From Pseudomonas sp. BN102 (GTDB lineage Bacteria > Pseudomonadota > Gammaproteobacteria > Pseudomonadales > Pseudomonadaceae): a stretch of DNA of 64,000 nt. The notes beneath the pieces were generated by a model. The model was not told where the DNA came from. It was given only the letters and a program-made list of their open reading frames with translations, and did no database searches. The stretch spans positions 78,541-142,540 of the forward strand of contig NZ_SSON01000071.1 of NCBI RefSeq assembly GCF_029871245.1. The letters run 5' to 3'. Each line of letters opens with the position of its first letter. Within the stretch, counting starts at the first letter, position 1. The translations under genes were made by a program, and so were the position numbers. Positions 37,367 to 46,439 of this stretch are shown here, piece after piece.

Positions 37367-39210
37367 GCAAAACGCTGCGCACTCGCTGCCTGCAAGGCTG
37401 TTGCGCCCTGCTGCTGTCCCTGGCCGGCTTCGCCATGGCCGAACCCAAGTACGCCATCACCCTCTACGACGAACCCGCCAAGTACCCGGCAGACTTCACC
37501 CACTTCTCCTGGGTCAATCCGGATGCCCCCAAGGGCGGCGTCCTGCGCCTGGCCGGCGTCGGCGGTTTCGACAGCCTCAACCCCTTCATTCCACGGGGCA
37601 ACTCGGCGGACCAACTCAGCCTGATCTATGACAGCCTGACCTTCCACTCGCCAGACGAGCCCTTCACGGAATACGGCCTGCTCGCCGAGAAGATTGAGAA
37701 AGCGCCGGACAACAGCTACGTGCGCTTCTACCTGAATCCCAAGGCACGCTTCCACGACGGCAAGCCGGTGACGGCCGCGGATGTGGTGTTCACCTTCAAC
37801 ACCCTGGTCAAGCACGGCGACCCCATGTACCGCCATTACTACGCCGACGTGGCCAAGGTGGAAGCCGAGGACGACCTGCGCGTGCGCTTCGATTTCAAGC
37901 ACCCGGGCAACCGCGAGCTGCCGCTGATCCTCGGCCAGATCCAGGTGCTGCCCAAGCATTACTGGGAAGGCCGCGACTTCGGCAAGACCAGCCTCGAGCC
38001 GCCGCTGGGTAGCGGCCCCTATCGCATCGCCAAGGTGGATGCCGGCCGCACCATCCGCTACGAGCGGGTCAAGGACTGGTGGGCGAAGGACCTCCCGGTG
38101 ACCCGCGGCTACTACAACTTCGACGCCATCACGGTGGACTACTACCGCGACATGTCGGTCTCGCTGGAGGCCTTCAAGGCCGGCCAGTTCGACTTCAACC
38201 TGGAATTCTCCGCCAAGGACTGGGCCACCGGCTATGAAAGCCCCGCGCTGCGCGCCGGCAAGATCATCAAGGAAAGCATCACCAACCATAACCCCACCGG
38301 CATGCAGGGTTTCGCCTTCAACATCCGCCGCCCGGTGTTCCAGGACCGCAAGGTGCGTGAGGCCATCGCCCTGCTGTTCGATTTCGAGTGGGCCAACAAG
38401 CAGCTGTTCTTCGGCTCCTACAAGCGCACCAGCAGCTACTTCGAGAACTCGGAGATGGCTGCCCACAAGATGCCCGACGCCGAGGAGCTGAAAATCCTCG
38501 AACCGCTGCGCGAGCAGGTACCGGCCGAAGTCTTCACCGAGGTCTTCAAGCCGCCGGTGAGCGACGCCAGCGGCATCATCCGCGAGCAGAAACGCCGCGC
38601 TTACCAGTTGCTCACCGAGGCCGGCTACAAGATCGAGAACGACCGGATGGTCGGCCCGGACGGCAAGCCGCTGACCTTCGAGATCCTTATCGCCCAGGCC
38701 AACCTGGAGCGCGTGATCCTGCCGTTCAAGCGCAACCTGGCGGAACTCGGCATCGACCTGCAGATCCGCCGCGTGGACGTCTCCCAATACATCAACCGCC
38801 TGCGCTCGCGAGACTTCGACATGATCCCGGCCACCTGGGGCCAGTCCAACTCCCCGGGCAACGAGCAGCTCGAGTTCTGGCACTCGCGCAGCGCCGACAG
38901 CGCCGGCAGCCGCAACTTCATCGGCCTGCGCGACCCGGCCATCGACAAGCTGGTGGAAGGCCTTATCCGCGCCGACTCCCGGCAGAGCCTGGTGGAGCAC
39001 GCCCGGGCCCTGGACCGCGTGCTGCTCTGGGGCCACTACGTGGTGCCCAACTACTACGTCGACACCTGGCGCGTGGCCTACTGGAACCACTTCCAGCGCC
39101 CCTCTACCACACCGCTCTACGATTTCGGCCTGATGACCTGGTGGCAGAAACCGGGCACGGAAACTGCTAGGCAGTCCGAGCAATCTCCTTCCGAGCCGGA
39201 TGCCCAGTAA
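37363..39210 (+). CDS. nppA2: Peptide ABC transporter substrate-binding protein 2
   Basis: A 615-residue paralogue of the preceding protein with its own signal peptide (about 1-25, LLLSLAGFAMA). The mature region has HFSWVNPDAPKGGVLRLAG, RFHDGKPVTAADVVFTFNTL and FAFNIRRPVFQDRKVREAIA. Two binding proteins sharing one permease is the arrangement of the npp operon. The start at 37363 overlaps the previous stop and has GGAG upstream. The last residues ETARQSEQSPSEPDAQ form a polar tail absent from the first copy. Confidence 0.88.
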   Translation: MSKTLRTRCLQGCCALLLSLAGFAMAEPKYAITLYDEPAKYPADFTHFSWVNPDAPKGGVLRLAGVGGFDSLNPFIPRGNSADQLSLIYDSLTFHSPDEPFTEYGLLAEKIEKAPDNSYVRFYLNPKARFHDGKPVTAADVVFTFNTLVKHGDPMYRHYYADVAKVEAEDDLRVRFDFKHPGNRELPLILGQIQVLPKHYWEGRDFGKTSLEPPLGSGPYRIAKVDAGRTIRYERVKDWWAKDLPVTRGYYNFDAITVDYYRDMSVSLEAFKAGQFDFNLEFSAKDWATGYESPALRAGKIIKESITNHNPTGMQGFAFNIRRPVFQDRKVREAIALLFDFEWANKQLFFGSYKRTSSYFENSEMAAHKMPDAEELKILEPLREQVPAEVFTEVFKPPVSDASGIIREQKRRAYQLLTEAGYKIENDRMVGPDGKPLTFEILIAQANLERVILPFKRNLAELGIDLQIRRVDVSQYINRLRSRDFDMIPATWGQSNSPGNEQLEFWHSRSADSAGSRNFIGLRDPAIDKLVEGLIRADSRQSLVEHARALDRVLLWGHYVVPNYYVDTWRVAYWNHFQRPSTTPLYDFGLMTWWQKPGTETARQSEQSPSEPDAQ

Positions 39211-40296
39211 ATGCTCGCCTACATACTGCGTCGACTGCTGCTGATCATTCCCACCCTGTTCGGCATCCTGCTGATCAACTTCATCATCATCCAGGCCGCT
39301 CCCGGCGGCCCGGTGGAACAGATGATCGCCAAGCTGGAAGGCTTCGATGCCGCGGCCGGCGGCGCCACCGGGCGCATTTCCGGAGGTGGCGCCGAGGTCG
39401 CCACGGCCAGTTCCAACTACCGTGGCGCACAGGGCCTGGACCCGGAGCTGGTGGCGGAGATCGAGAAGATGTACGGCTTCGACAAGCCGGCGCACGAACG
39501 CTTCTGGCTGATGATCACCAGCTACCTGAAGCTGGATTTCGGCACCAGCTTCTTCCGCGACGCCAAGGTCATCGACCTGATCCTGGAGAAGCTGCCGGTG
39601 TCCATCTCCCTCGGGCTCTGGAGCACCCTGATCATGTACCTGGTGTCGATCCCCCTGGGGATCGCCAAGGCGGTGCGCCACGGTAGCGCCTTCGACGTCT
39701 GGAGCAGCACGGCGATCATCGTCGGCTATGCCATCCCGGCCTTCCTGTTCGCCATCCTGCTGATCGTGATGTTCGCCGGCGGCAGCTACTTCGACTGGTT
39801 TCCCCTGCGTGGCCTGACCTCGAACAACTTCGACGAGCTAAGCCTCGGCGGCAAGCTCCTCGACTACTTCTGGCACCTGGCCCTGCCGGTGACCGCCCTG
39901 GTGATCGGCAACTTCGCCACCCTCACCCTGCTGACCAAGAACAGCTTCCTCGACGAGATCAACAAGCAGTACGTGGTCACCGCCCGCGCCAAGGGACTGT
40001 CGGAGAACCGCGTGCTCTATGGTCACGTGTTCCGCAACGCCATGCTGCTGATCATCGCCGGCTTCCCGGCGGCCTTCATCGGCATCTTCTTCACCGGCTC
40101 CCTGCTGATCGAGGTGATCTTCTCCCTCGACGGCCTGGGCCTGATGAGCTTCGAGTCTGCCCTGAACCGCGACTATCCGGTGGTGTTCGGCACCCTCTTC
40201 ATCTTCACCTTGCTGGGACTGGTCGTGAAACTGATCGGCGATCTCACCTACACCCTGGTCGATCCGCGGATCGACTTCGAAAGCCGGGAGGGTTGA
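39211..40296 (+). CDS. nppB: Peptide ABC transporter permease (YejB/NppB type)
   Basis: A 361-residue inner-membrane permease. The N-terminal segment [20 protein letters not shown] is typical of DppB-like permeases. Six membrane segments are recognisable, with the EAA-type loop [20 protein letters not shown]. The start codon directly follows the nppA2 stop. It pairs with the next permease to form the channel. Confidence 0.92.
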   Translation: MLAYILRRLLLIIPTLFGILLINFIIIQAAPGGPVEQMIAKLEGFDAAAGGATGRISGGGAEVATASSNYRGAQGLDPELVAEIEKMYGFDKPAHERFWLMITSYLKLDFGTSFFRDAKVIDLILEKLPVSISLGLWSTLIMYLVSIPLGIAKAVRHGSAFDVWSSTAIIVGYAIPAFLFAILLIVMFAGGSYFDWFPLRGLTSNNFDELSLGGKLLDYFWHLALPVTALVIGNFATLTLLTKNSFLDEINKQYVVTARAKGLSENRVLYGHVFRNAMLLIIAGFPAAFIGIFFTGSLLIEVIFSLDGLGLMSFESALNRDYPVVFGTLFIFTLLGLVVKLIGDLTYTLVDPRIDFESREG

Positions 40297-40298
40297 GC

Positions 40299-41318
40299 AT
40301 GGCACTCTCCCCCATCAACCGCCGCCGCTTCGAGCGTTTCAAGGCCCACAAGCGCGGCTGGTGGTCGCTCTGGCTGTTCCTCGTCCTCTTCGTCCTGAGC
40401 CTGGGCGCCGAGCTGATCGCCAACGACAAGCCTCTGGCGGTGAAATACGACGGCCAGTGGTATTTCCCCATCCTCAAGCGCTACCCGGAAACCACCTTCG
40501 GCGGCGAATTCCCGCTGGAGGCCAACTACAAGACGCCCTATATCCGCGAGCTGATCGAGTCCAAGGGTGGCAGCATGATCTGGCCGCCCATTCCCTTCAG
40601 CTACGAGACCATCAACTACGACCTCAAGGTGCCGGCGCCCGCGCCGCCCACGGCGGAGAACTGGCTGGGCACCGACGACCAGGGCCGCGACGTCATGGCG
40701 CGGGTGATCTATGGCTTCCGTATCTCGGTGCTGTTCGCCCTAACCCTGACCCTGCTCAGTTCCATCATCGGCGTGATCGCCGGCGCCCTGCAGGGCTTCT
40801 ATGGCGGCTGGGTGGACCTGACCGGGCAGCGCTTCCTGGAAATCTGGTCGGGACTGCCGGTGCTCTACCTGCTGATTATCCTCGCCAGCTTCGTGCAGCC
40901 TAACTTCTGGTGGCTGCTGGGCATCATGCTGCTGTTTTCCTGGATGAGCCTGGTCGACGTGGTGCGCGCCGAGTTCCTCCGCGGCCGCAACCTCGAATAC
41001 GTACGCGCCGCCCGTGCGCTGGGCATGCAGAACGGCGCCATCATGTTCCGCCACATCCTGCCCAATGCCATGGTCTCCACCATGACCTTCATGCCCTTCA
41101 TCCTCACCGGCGCCATCGGCACCCTGACCGCGCTGGACTTCCTCGGCTTCGGCCTGCCACCGGGCGCCCCCTCCCTGGGCGAGCTGGTAGCCCAAGGCAA
41201 GTCCAACCTGCAGGCACCCTGGCTGGGCATTTCCGCCTTCCTGGTGCTGGCGGCCATGCTGACCCTGCTGGTGTTCATCGGCGAAGCCGCCCGCGATGCC
41301 TTCGACCCGAGGAAGTGA
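40299..41318 (+). CDS. nppC: Peptide ABC transporter permease (YejE/NppC type)
   Basis: A 339-residue permease with an N-terminal cytoplasmic stretch (MALSPINRRRFERFKAHKRG) and a membrane segment, a periplasmic domain, then the DppC-like transmembrane domain with EYVRAARALGMQNGAIMFRH as EAA loop. The ATG at 40299 has GGGAGG upstream; a TTG at 40293 is the alternative. It lies 2 bases after nppB. Confidence 0.92.
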   Translation: MALSPINRRRFERFKAHKRGWWSLWLFLVLFVLSLGAELIANDKPLAVKYDGQWYFPILKRYPETTFGGEFPLEANYKTPYIRELIESKGGSMIWPPIPFSYETINYDLKVPAPAPPTAENWLGTDDQGRDVMARVIYGFRISVLFALTLTLLSSIIGVIAGALQGFYGGWVDLTGQRFLEIWSGLPVLYLLIILASFVQPNFWWLLGIMLLFSWMSLVDVVRAEFLRGRNLEYVRAARALGMQNGAIMFRHILPNAMVSTMTFMPFILTGAIGTLTALDFLGFGLPPGAPSLGELVAQGKSNLQAPWLGISAFLVLAAMLTLLVFIGEAARDAFDPRK

Positions 41319-41319
41319 G

Positions 41320-42927
41320 ATGAGCGAAAACCTGATTGAAGTCCGCGACCTGTCCGTCGAATTCGTCGCCGGCGAGCAGGTACAGCGCGTAGTCGAGGGT
41401 GTCAGCTTCGACATCCGCAAGGGCGAGACCCTCGCACTGGTGGGCGAAAGCGGCTCCGGCAAGTCGGTGACCGCCCACTCGATCCTGCGCCTGTTGCCCT
41501 ACCCGCTCGCCCGCCACCCCAGCGGCAGCATCGACTACGCCGGCAAGGACCTGCTGAAACTGCCCGAGGCCAAATTGCGCGGCATTCGCGGCAACCGCAT
41601 TGCCATGGTCTTCCAGGAGCCCATGACCTCGCTCAACCCGCTGCACTGCATCGAAAAGCAGATCAACGAGGTGCTCGCCCTGCACAAGGGCCTCACCGGC
41701 CAGGCCGCCACCAGGCGCACCCTGGAGCTCCTGGAGCTGGTCGGCATCCCCGAGCCGCACAAGCGCCTGAAGGCCTATCCCCACGAACTCTCAGGCGGCC
41801 AGCGGCAGCGGGTAATGATCGCCATGGCCCTGGCCAACGAGCCGGAGCTGCTGATCGCCGACGAACCCACCACGGCGCTGGACGTCACGGTGCAGCTGAA
41901 GATCCTCGAATTGCTCAAGGAACTGCAGGCGCGCCTGGGCATGGCGCTGCTGCTGATCAGCCACGACCTGAATCTGGTTCGGCGAATTGCGCATCGCGTA
42001 TGTGTCATGCAGCGCGGTTGCATCGTCGAACAAGCGTCGTGTGATGAGCTGTTCCATGCACCGCAGCATCCCTACACCCGGGAACTGCTCGGCGCCGAGC
42101 CTTCGGGCCAGCCGGCGGAGAACCCGGTGGGGCCGCCACTGCTGGAGGTCGATGACCTGCGCGTGTGGTTCCCGATCAAGAAAGGGTTGCTGCGGCGTAC
42201 CGTGGATCACGTCAAGGCCGTGGACGGCGTCAATTTCAGCCTGCCCCAGGGACAGACCCTGGGCATCGTCGGCGAAAGCGGCTCCGGCAAGTCCACGCTG
42301 GGCCTGGCGATCCTCCGGCTGCTGGGCAGCCGGGGCGGCATCCGCTTCCAGGGCCATACCCTGGACGGTTTGTCGCAGAGGGAGGTGCGGCCGTTCCGGC
42401 GCGAGATGCAGGTGGTCTTCCAGGACCCCTTCGGCAGCCTCAGCCCACGCATGTGCGTGGGCGAGATTGTCGGCGAGGGGCTGCGGATCCACCGCATCGG
42501 CACCGAAGCGGAGCGGGAACAGGCCATCATCGACGCACTCCTGGAGGTAGGCTTGGATCCGGAAACCCGGCACCGCTACCCCCATGAGTTTTCCGGCGGG
42601 CAGCGGCAGCGGATTGCCATTGCCCGGGCATTGGTGCTGAAACCGGCGCTGATCCTGCTGGACGAGCCCACTTCGGCGCTCGACCGGACGGTTCAGCGCC
42701 AGGTAGTGGAGTTGTTGCGCAGGCTACAGACCAAGTACGACCTGACCTACCTGTTCATCAGCCATGATCTGGCTGTGGTCCGGGCGCTGAGCCATCAGTT
42801 GATGGTGATCAAGCACGGCCAGGTGGTCGAACAGGGTCCGGCCGATGCCATCTTCGCCGCCCCGCAGCACAGCTATACGAAGCAGTTGCTGGAAGCCGCC
42901 TTCCTGGCTCCAGGAACTGCCCATTAA
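41320..42927 (+). CDS. nppD: Peptide ABC transporter ATP-binding protein, fused double domain (YejF/NppD type)
   Basis: A 535-residue protein with two ABC domains. Walker A GESGSGKS occurs at residues 42-49 and 318-325. Each half has an LSGGQRQR or FSGGQRQR signature and a DEPT Walker B. The fusion matches YejF/NppD. The start overlaps the nppC end region (TGAGATG). fabI follows after 20 bases, so it may be part of the same transcript. Confidence 0.94.
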   Translation: MSENLIEVRDLSVEFVAGEQVQRVVEGVSFDIRKGETLALVGESGSGKSVTAHSILRLLPYPLARHPSGSIDYAGKDLLKLPEAKLRGIRGNRIAMVFQEPMTSLNPLHCIEKQINEVLALHKGLTGQAATRRTLELLELVGIPEPHKRLKAYPHELSGGQRQRVMIAMALANEPELLIADEPTTALDVTVQLKILELLKELQARLGMALLLISHDLNLVRRIAHRVCVMQRGCIVEQASCDELFHAPQHPYTRELLGAEPSGQPAENPVGPPLLEVDDLRVWFPIKKGLLRRTVDHVKAVDGVNFSLPQGQTLGIVGESGSGKSTLGLAILRLLGSRGGIRFQGHTLDGLSQREVRPFRREMQVVFQDPFGSLSPRMCVGEIVGEGLRIHRIGTEAEREQAIIDALLEVGLDPETRHRYPHEFSGGQRQRIAIARALVLKPALILLDEPTSALDRTVQRQVVELLRRLQTKYDLTYLFISHDLAVVRALSHQLMVIKHGQVVEQGPADAIFAAPQHSYTKQLLEAAFLAPGTAH

Positions 42928-42947
42928 CCAGAAGAGGATGAAAGCAC

Positions 42948-43742
42948 ATGGGTTTTCTCGCCGGTAAGCGCGTACTGATCGTTGGCGTAGCCAGCAAACT
43001 GTCCATCGCATCGGGCATCGCTGCAGCCATGCACCGCGAAGGCGCCGAGCTCGCCTTCACCTACCAGAACGAAAAGCTGAAGGGCCGCGTGGAAGAGTTC
43101 GCCGAGGGCTGGGGCTCCAGCGCGGATCTGTGCTTCCCCTGTGATGTGGCCAAGGACGAAGAAATCGTTGCGGTCTTCGAAGCCCTGAGCAAGAAGTGGG
43201 ATGGCCTGGACTGCATCGTGCACTCCGTCGGCTTCGCCCCGGGCGACCAGCTGGATGGCGACTTCACCGAAGTCACCACTCGTGACGGCTTCCGCATCGC
43301 CCACGACATCAGCGCCTACAGCTTCGTGGCCCTGGCCAAGGCCGGCCGCGATCTGATGAAAGGCCGCAACGGCAGCCTGCTGACCCTGTCCTACCTGGGC
43401 GCCGAGCGCACCATGCCGAACTACAACGTCATGGGCATGGCCAAGGCCAGTCTGGAAGCCGGCGTCCGCTACCTGGCCGGCAGCCTCGGCCCGGAAGGCA
43501 CCCGCGTCAACGCCATCTCCGCCGGCCCGATCCGCACCCTGGCCGCTTCCGGCATCAAGAGCTTCCGCAAGATGCTCGCCGCCAACGAGAAACAGACCCC
43601 CCTGCGCCGCAACGTGACCATCGAGGAAGTCGGCAACGCCGGCGCCTTCCTCTGCTCCGACCTGGCCTCGGGCATCAGCGGTGAGATCATGTACGTCGAC
43701 GGCGGCTTCAACACCACCGCCATGGGCAATATCGAAGACTGA
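42948..43742 (+). CDS. fabI: Enoyl-ACP reductase (NADH) FabI
   Basis: A 264-residue short-chain dehydrogenase-fold enoyl-ACP reductase, the last step of each fatty-acid elongation cycle and the target of triclosan. Tyr149, Tyr159 and Lys166 ([20 protein letters not shown]) correspond to 146, 156 and 163 of E. coli FabI. The gene is the conserved right neighbour of the npp operon in Pseudomonas, with a strong terminator downstream. Confidence 0.97.
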   Translation: MGFLAGKRVLIVGVASKLSIASGIAAAMHREGAELAFTYQNEKLKGRVEEFAEGWGSSADLCFPCDVAKDEEIVAVFEALSKKWDGLDCIVHSVGFAPGDQLDGDFTEVTTRDGFRIAHDISAYSFVALAKAGRDLMKGRNGSLLTLSYLGAERTMPNYNVMGMAKASLEAGVRYLAGSLGPEGTRVNAISAGPIRTLAASGIKSFRKMLAANEKQTPLRRNVTIEEVGNAGAFLCSDLASGISGEIMYVDGGFNTTAMGNIED

Positions 43743-43757
43743 TATTTGCCTCCGACG

Positions 43758-43787
43758 AAAAAAGCCCGCACTTGTGCGGGCTTTTTT
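43758..43787 (+). terminator. Intrinsic terminator after fabI
   Basis: AAAGCCCGCA and TGCGGGCTTT flank a short loop and are followed by T residues; A residues precede the stem. Confidence 0.92.
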
Positions 43788-43818
43788 ATGGGATTTGGCG
43801 GCTCGGTCCCCCCGGCAC

Positions 43819-43844
43819 GGTGGATCGCGCTCCATCGATCCACC
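43819..43844. repeat. Small palindromic repeat between fabI and ppiD
   Basis: GGTGGATCG (43819-43827) and CGATCCACC (43836-43844) flank 8 bases. A partial copy (TGGTGGAT) follows at about 43868, so it looks like a remnant of a dispersed Pseudomonas repeat. Confidence 0.4.
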
Positions 43845-43903
43845 ATTGCAGCAATGCGACGCGCCAATGGTGGATATGAAAAGCGAAATCCCCTACCCAA
43901 AAG

Positions 43904-43928
43904 AAAAAGGCCGCATTGAGCGGCCTTT
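43904..43928 (-). terminator. Intrinsic terminator of ppiD
   Basis: AAAGGCCGC (43906-43914) and GCGGCCTTT (43920-43928) form the stem; the minus strand then continues with a T run. It lies 17 bases beyond the ppiD stop. Confidence 0.88.
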
Positions 43929-43944
43929 CTCTTCAGCGTGGAAA

Positions 43945-45819
43945 TCAGAAGCGCTCGATCTCGGCTTTCTCTTCCAGCTGGCGGCGGTAGGACGCGAAGT
44001 CCTGCTGGCCACTGCGCGAGGCGAGGAAGCGGCTGTACATCGCCTTTTCCTCGTCCGACAGCTTGGCCTCGGCCTGGCTAACGCCGTTCAAGCGGATCAC
44101 CACGTAGTCGCCGTTGCCCAGCTTCACGCCGGTGAACTCGGGCTTGTCGGCGGCCGCAGGCTTCGGCATACGGAACACGGCTTGCAACAGCACCGGCTCG
44201 ACGCCTTCCTGGCTCCGGGTAGCGGCTTCGACCACCTGCCAGGACTGACCTTCCTCGGCCTGTTCCACCGGGGTCTTGCCATCGCTCAGACTGGCGATCA
44301 GGGCTTCGCCCTTGGCCTTGGCGGCCTCGCTGGCCTTCTCGGTCATCAGGTGCTGGTGGATGCTGTCGCTGACCTTGTCCAGCGCCAGCTGCTCAGGCTT
44401 CTTGTGCTCCTTGACACGCAGAACGACCACGGTATCGGGGTCCAGCTCGATGGCCGAGCTGTTGGCGCCATCTTCCAGCACTTCCGGGCTGAAGGCGGCT
44501 TGCAGAACCTGGCGGTTGGCAGCCAGGCCTTCACCACCTTCACGACCGAAGGGTGCGCTGGTCTTCACTTCGAGGTTCAGCTCCTGGGCCGGCTGGGCCA
44601 GGTCGGACGCCTCGAAGGCGGCGTCTTCCAGTTCCTTGCTCACCTCGACGAAACGCTGTTCCACCTGCTGGGCTTTGATATCGTGCTCCAGCTTCGGTTT
44701 GAGGCTGTCGAAGCTCGGCACCTCGGGTGCCTGCACACCCAGCAGCTTGATCAGGTGCCAGCCGTACTGGGTACGCACCGGTGCCGAGACCTCGCCCTCC
44801 TTCAGCGCGTACAGCGCCTCTTCGAAGGCCGGCTCATAGACGCCGGGGCCAGCGAAGCCCAGGTCACCGCCATTGGCAGCGGAACCGGAGTCGTCGGAGA
44901 ACTCCTTGGCCAGGGCGGCGAAGTCCTCGCCCTTGTCCAGGCGTTGCTTGACCTGCTCGATCTTGGCCTTGGCCTGCTCTTCGCTCAGCTTGTCATTGAC
45001 CTCGACCAGGATGTGGCCGGCCTGGCGTTGTTCGGCCAGGTTGCTGATCTCTTTCTGGTATTGGGCCTGGAGGTCTTCCTCCTTGGCTTCGACCTGGCTG
45101 AAGAAGGCGGCCTTCTTCAGCTCGACGTATTCGATGACGACCTGCTCAGGGCTCATGAACTGGTCGACGTGACCATCGTAGTAGGCCTTGATGTCGTCGT
45201 CGGAAACGCTGACCGCAGCCGGGTCGGCCTTCAGGGCCAGGGTAGCGAAGTCGCGGGTCTGCTTCTCGAGACGGGCGAAGGCTTCCACTTCGGCGGCAGT
45301 GACAAAACTGCTGCCTGCAAGGCCGGCGCGCAGCTGGCCGATGAGCATTTCCTGTTCGAGCATCTGGCGGAACTGCAGGCGGTTGTAGTTCATCTGGCGG
45401 ATGACCTGGTCGAAGCGGTCGGCATTGAACTTGCCATCCACCTGGAATTCCGGCGTCTGCAGGATGAGTTGGTCAAGGGCGCTCTGCGAGAAGGCGAAAT
45501 CAGCCTCCTGGGCGCCCTGCAGCAGAAGTTTGCGCTCGATCAACCCTTTCAGCGCGGCATCGCGCAGCAGTTTCTCGTCGAGCAGAGAAGCGTCGAAGTC
45601 CTTGCCCAGCTGCTGCTGCAGCTGGCGACGCTGAAGATTGACCGCTTCGCTCAGCTGGTCCTGGCTGATCTCCTCGCCATTGACCTCAGCCGCATTCTGG
45701 CGATTGCTGGTGGCATTGAAGATGGCGTCGAAGCCGGTCAGCGCCAGCAGTGCGATGATGACGCCAATGATGGTTTTGGCAATCCACCCCTGTGAATTGT
45801 CTCTGATGTTCTGCAGCAT
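43945..45819 (-). CDS. ppiD: Peptidyl-prolyl cis-trans isomerase D (periplasmic folding factor)
   Basis: A 624-residue protein anchored in the inner membrane by a helix at about 13-32 (WIAKTIIGVIIALLALTGF), with SurA-like N-terminal chaperone helices, a rotamase (parvulin) domain at about 260-360 (RQAGHILVEVND, then GDLGFAGPGVYEPAFEEAL) and a C-terminal domain. It helps fold proteins leaving the Sec translocon. The start MLQNIRDNSQGW at 45819 is the family start; the frame is open to 45852. The position next to hupB and lon is conserved. Confidence 0.95.
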   Translation of the reverse strand: MLQNIRDNSQGWIAKTIIGVIIALLALTGFDAIFNATSNRQNAAEVNGEEISQDQLSEAVNLQRRQLQQQLGKDFDASLLDEKLLRDAALKGLIERKLLLQGAQEADFAFSQSALDQLILQTPEFQVDGKFNADRFDQVIRQMNYNRLQFRQMLEQEMLIGQLRAGLAGSSFVTAAEVEAFARLEKQTRDFATLALKADPAAVSVSDDDIKAYYDGHVDQFMSPEQVVIEYVELKKAAFFSQVEAKEEDLQAQYQKEISNLAEQRQAGHILVEVNDKLSEEQAKAKIEQVKQRLDKGEDFAALAKEFSDDSGSAANGGDLGFAGPGVYEPAFEEALYALKEGEVSAPVRTQYGWHLIKLLGVQAPEVPSFDSLKPKLEHDIKAQQVEQRFVEVSKELEDAAFEASDLAQPAQELNLEVKTSAPFGREGGEGLAANRQVLQAAFSPEVLEDGANSSAIELDPDTVVVLRVKEHKKPEQLALDKVSDSIHQHLMTEKASEAAKAKGEALIASLSDGKTPVEQAEEGQSWQVVEAATRSQEGVEPVLLQAVFRMPKPAAADKPEFTGVKLGNGDYVVIRLNGVSQAEAKLSDEEKAMYSRFLASRSGQQDFASYRRQLEEKAEIERF

Positions 45820-45886
45820 GGGTCCCCCAGAAACGGCCGCATGAAATCGCAACCGAGTAACGCGGGTAGAGTATCCGAATATGAGA

Positions 45887-45910
45887 AAGGCGCATCCTAG
45901 GATGCGCCTT
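45887..45910 (-). terminator. Perfect 24-bp palindrome between hupB and ppiD
   Basis: AAGGCGCATCCT meets AGGATGCGCCTT without a loop; the extension with GAGA and TCTC makes the arms longer. A likely terminator of hupB transcripts, close before the ppiD promoter region. Confidence 0.7.
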
Positions 45911-46031
45911 CTCGTAGCTTGCGGGCTGGAGGTTCGACCTCTCTGGCAACGGGAAGATAACCTTCGTCGCCACCGCTCCGCTATCGGGCCGAGCTCAAAC
46001 CCGGCCCGCTCGGGCAGAGCCCGAAAGACGC

Positions 46032-46304
46032 TTAGTTTACGGCGTCTTTCAGAGCTTTACCGGCCTTGAAGCCAGGAATCTTGGCAGCAGCGATCTTGAT
46101 CGGCTTGCCAGTCTGCGGGTTACGGCCAGTACGAGCAGCACGCTCTTTAACAGCGAAAGTACCGAAGCCAACCAGCACCACGGAGTCACCAGCCTTCAGA
46201 GCGCCAGTAACGGATTCGATAACTGCGTCCAGCGCACGGCCGGCTACAGCTTTCGGGATATCAGCAGATGCGGCGATAGCATCGATCAGTTCCGACTTGT
46301 TCAC
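46032..46304 (-). CDS. hupB: DNA-binding protein HU-beta
   Basis: A 90-residue nucleoid protein of the HU/IHF family. [20 protein letters not shown] carries the DNA-binding arm with the NPxTG motif. It bends and compacts DNA as a dimer. The gene lies downstream of lon and has its own strong promoter. Confidence 0.97.
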   Translation of the reverse strand: MNKSELIDAIAASADIPKAVAGRALDAVIESVTGALKAGDSVVLVGFGTFAVKERAARTGRNPQTGKPIKIAAAKIPGFKAGKALKDAVN

Positions 46305-46396
46305 TCTTAAGTCCCCTTATTTCTGTTGAGTTGTTTCTTAGTTGTCTGGTGTAAGCAAAGCGGGTGCTGGACGGCCTGCTAACACATAAGAGCCGC

Positions 46397-46426
46397 TTTA
46401 TAACAAGGGCTCTAAAAATGTGTCAA
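46397..46426 (-). promoter_or_regulatory. Strong sigma-70 promoter of hupB
   Basis: On the minus strand a perfect -35 TTGACA (46421-46426) is followed after 17 bases by TTATAA (46398-46403), or after 18 by TATAAA. The hupB start codon is about 93 bases downstream. Confidence 0.82.
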
Positions 46427-46439
46427 GGAAGCCCCCCGG

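Noticed and set aside
45918..45960. A tRNA-like GAGGTTCGACCTC segment near hupB
   Set aside because: Only a T-arm-like string is present; no acceptor stem, anticodon arm or CCA can be placed around it.
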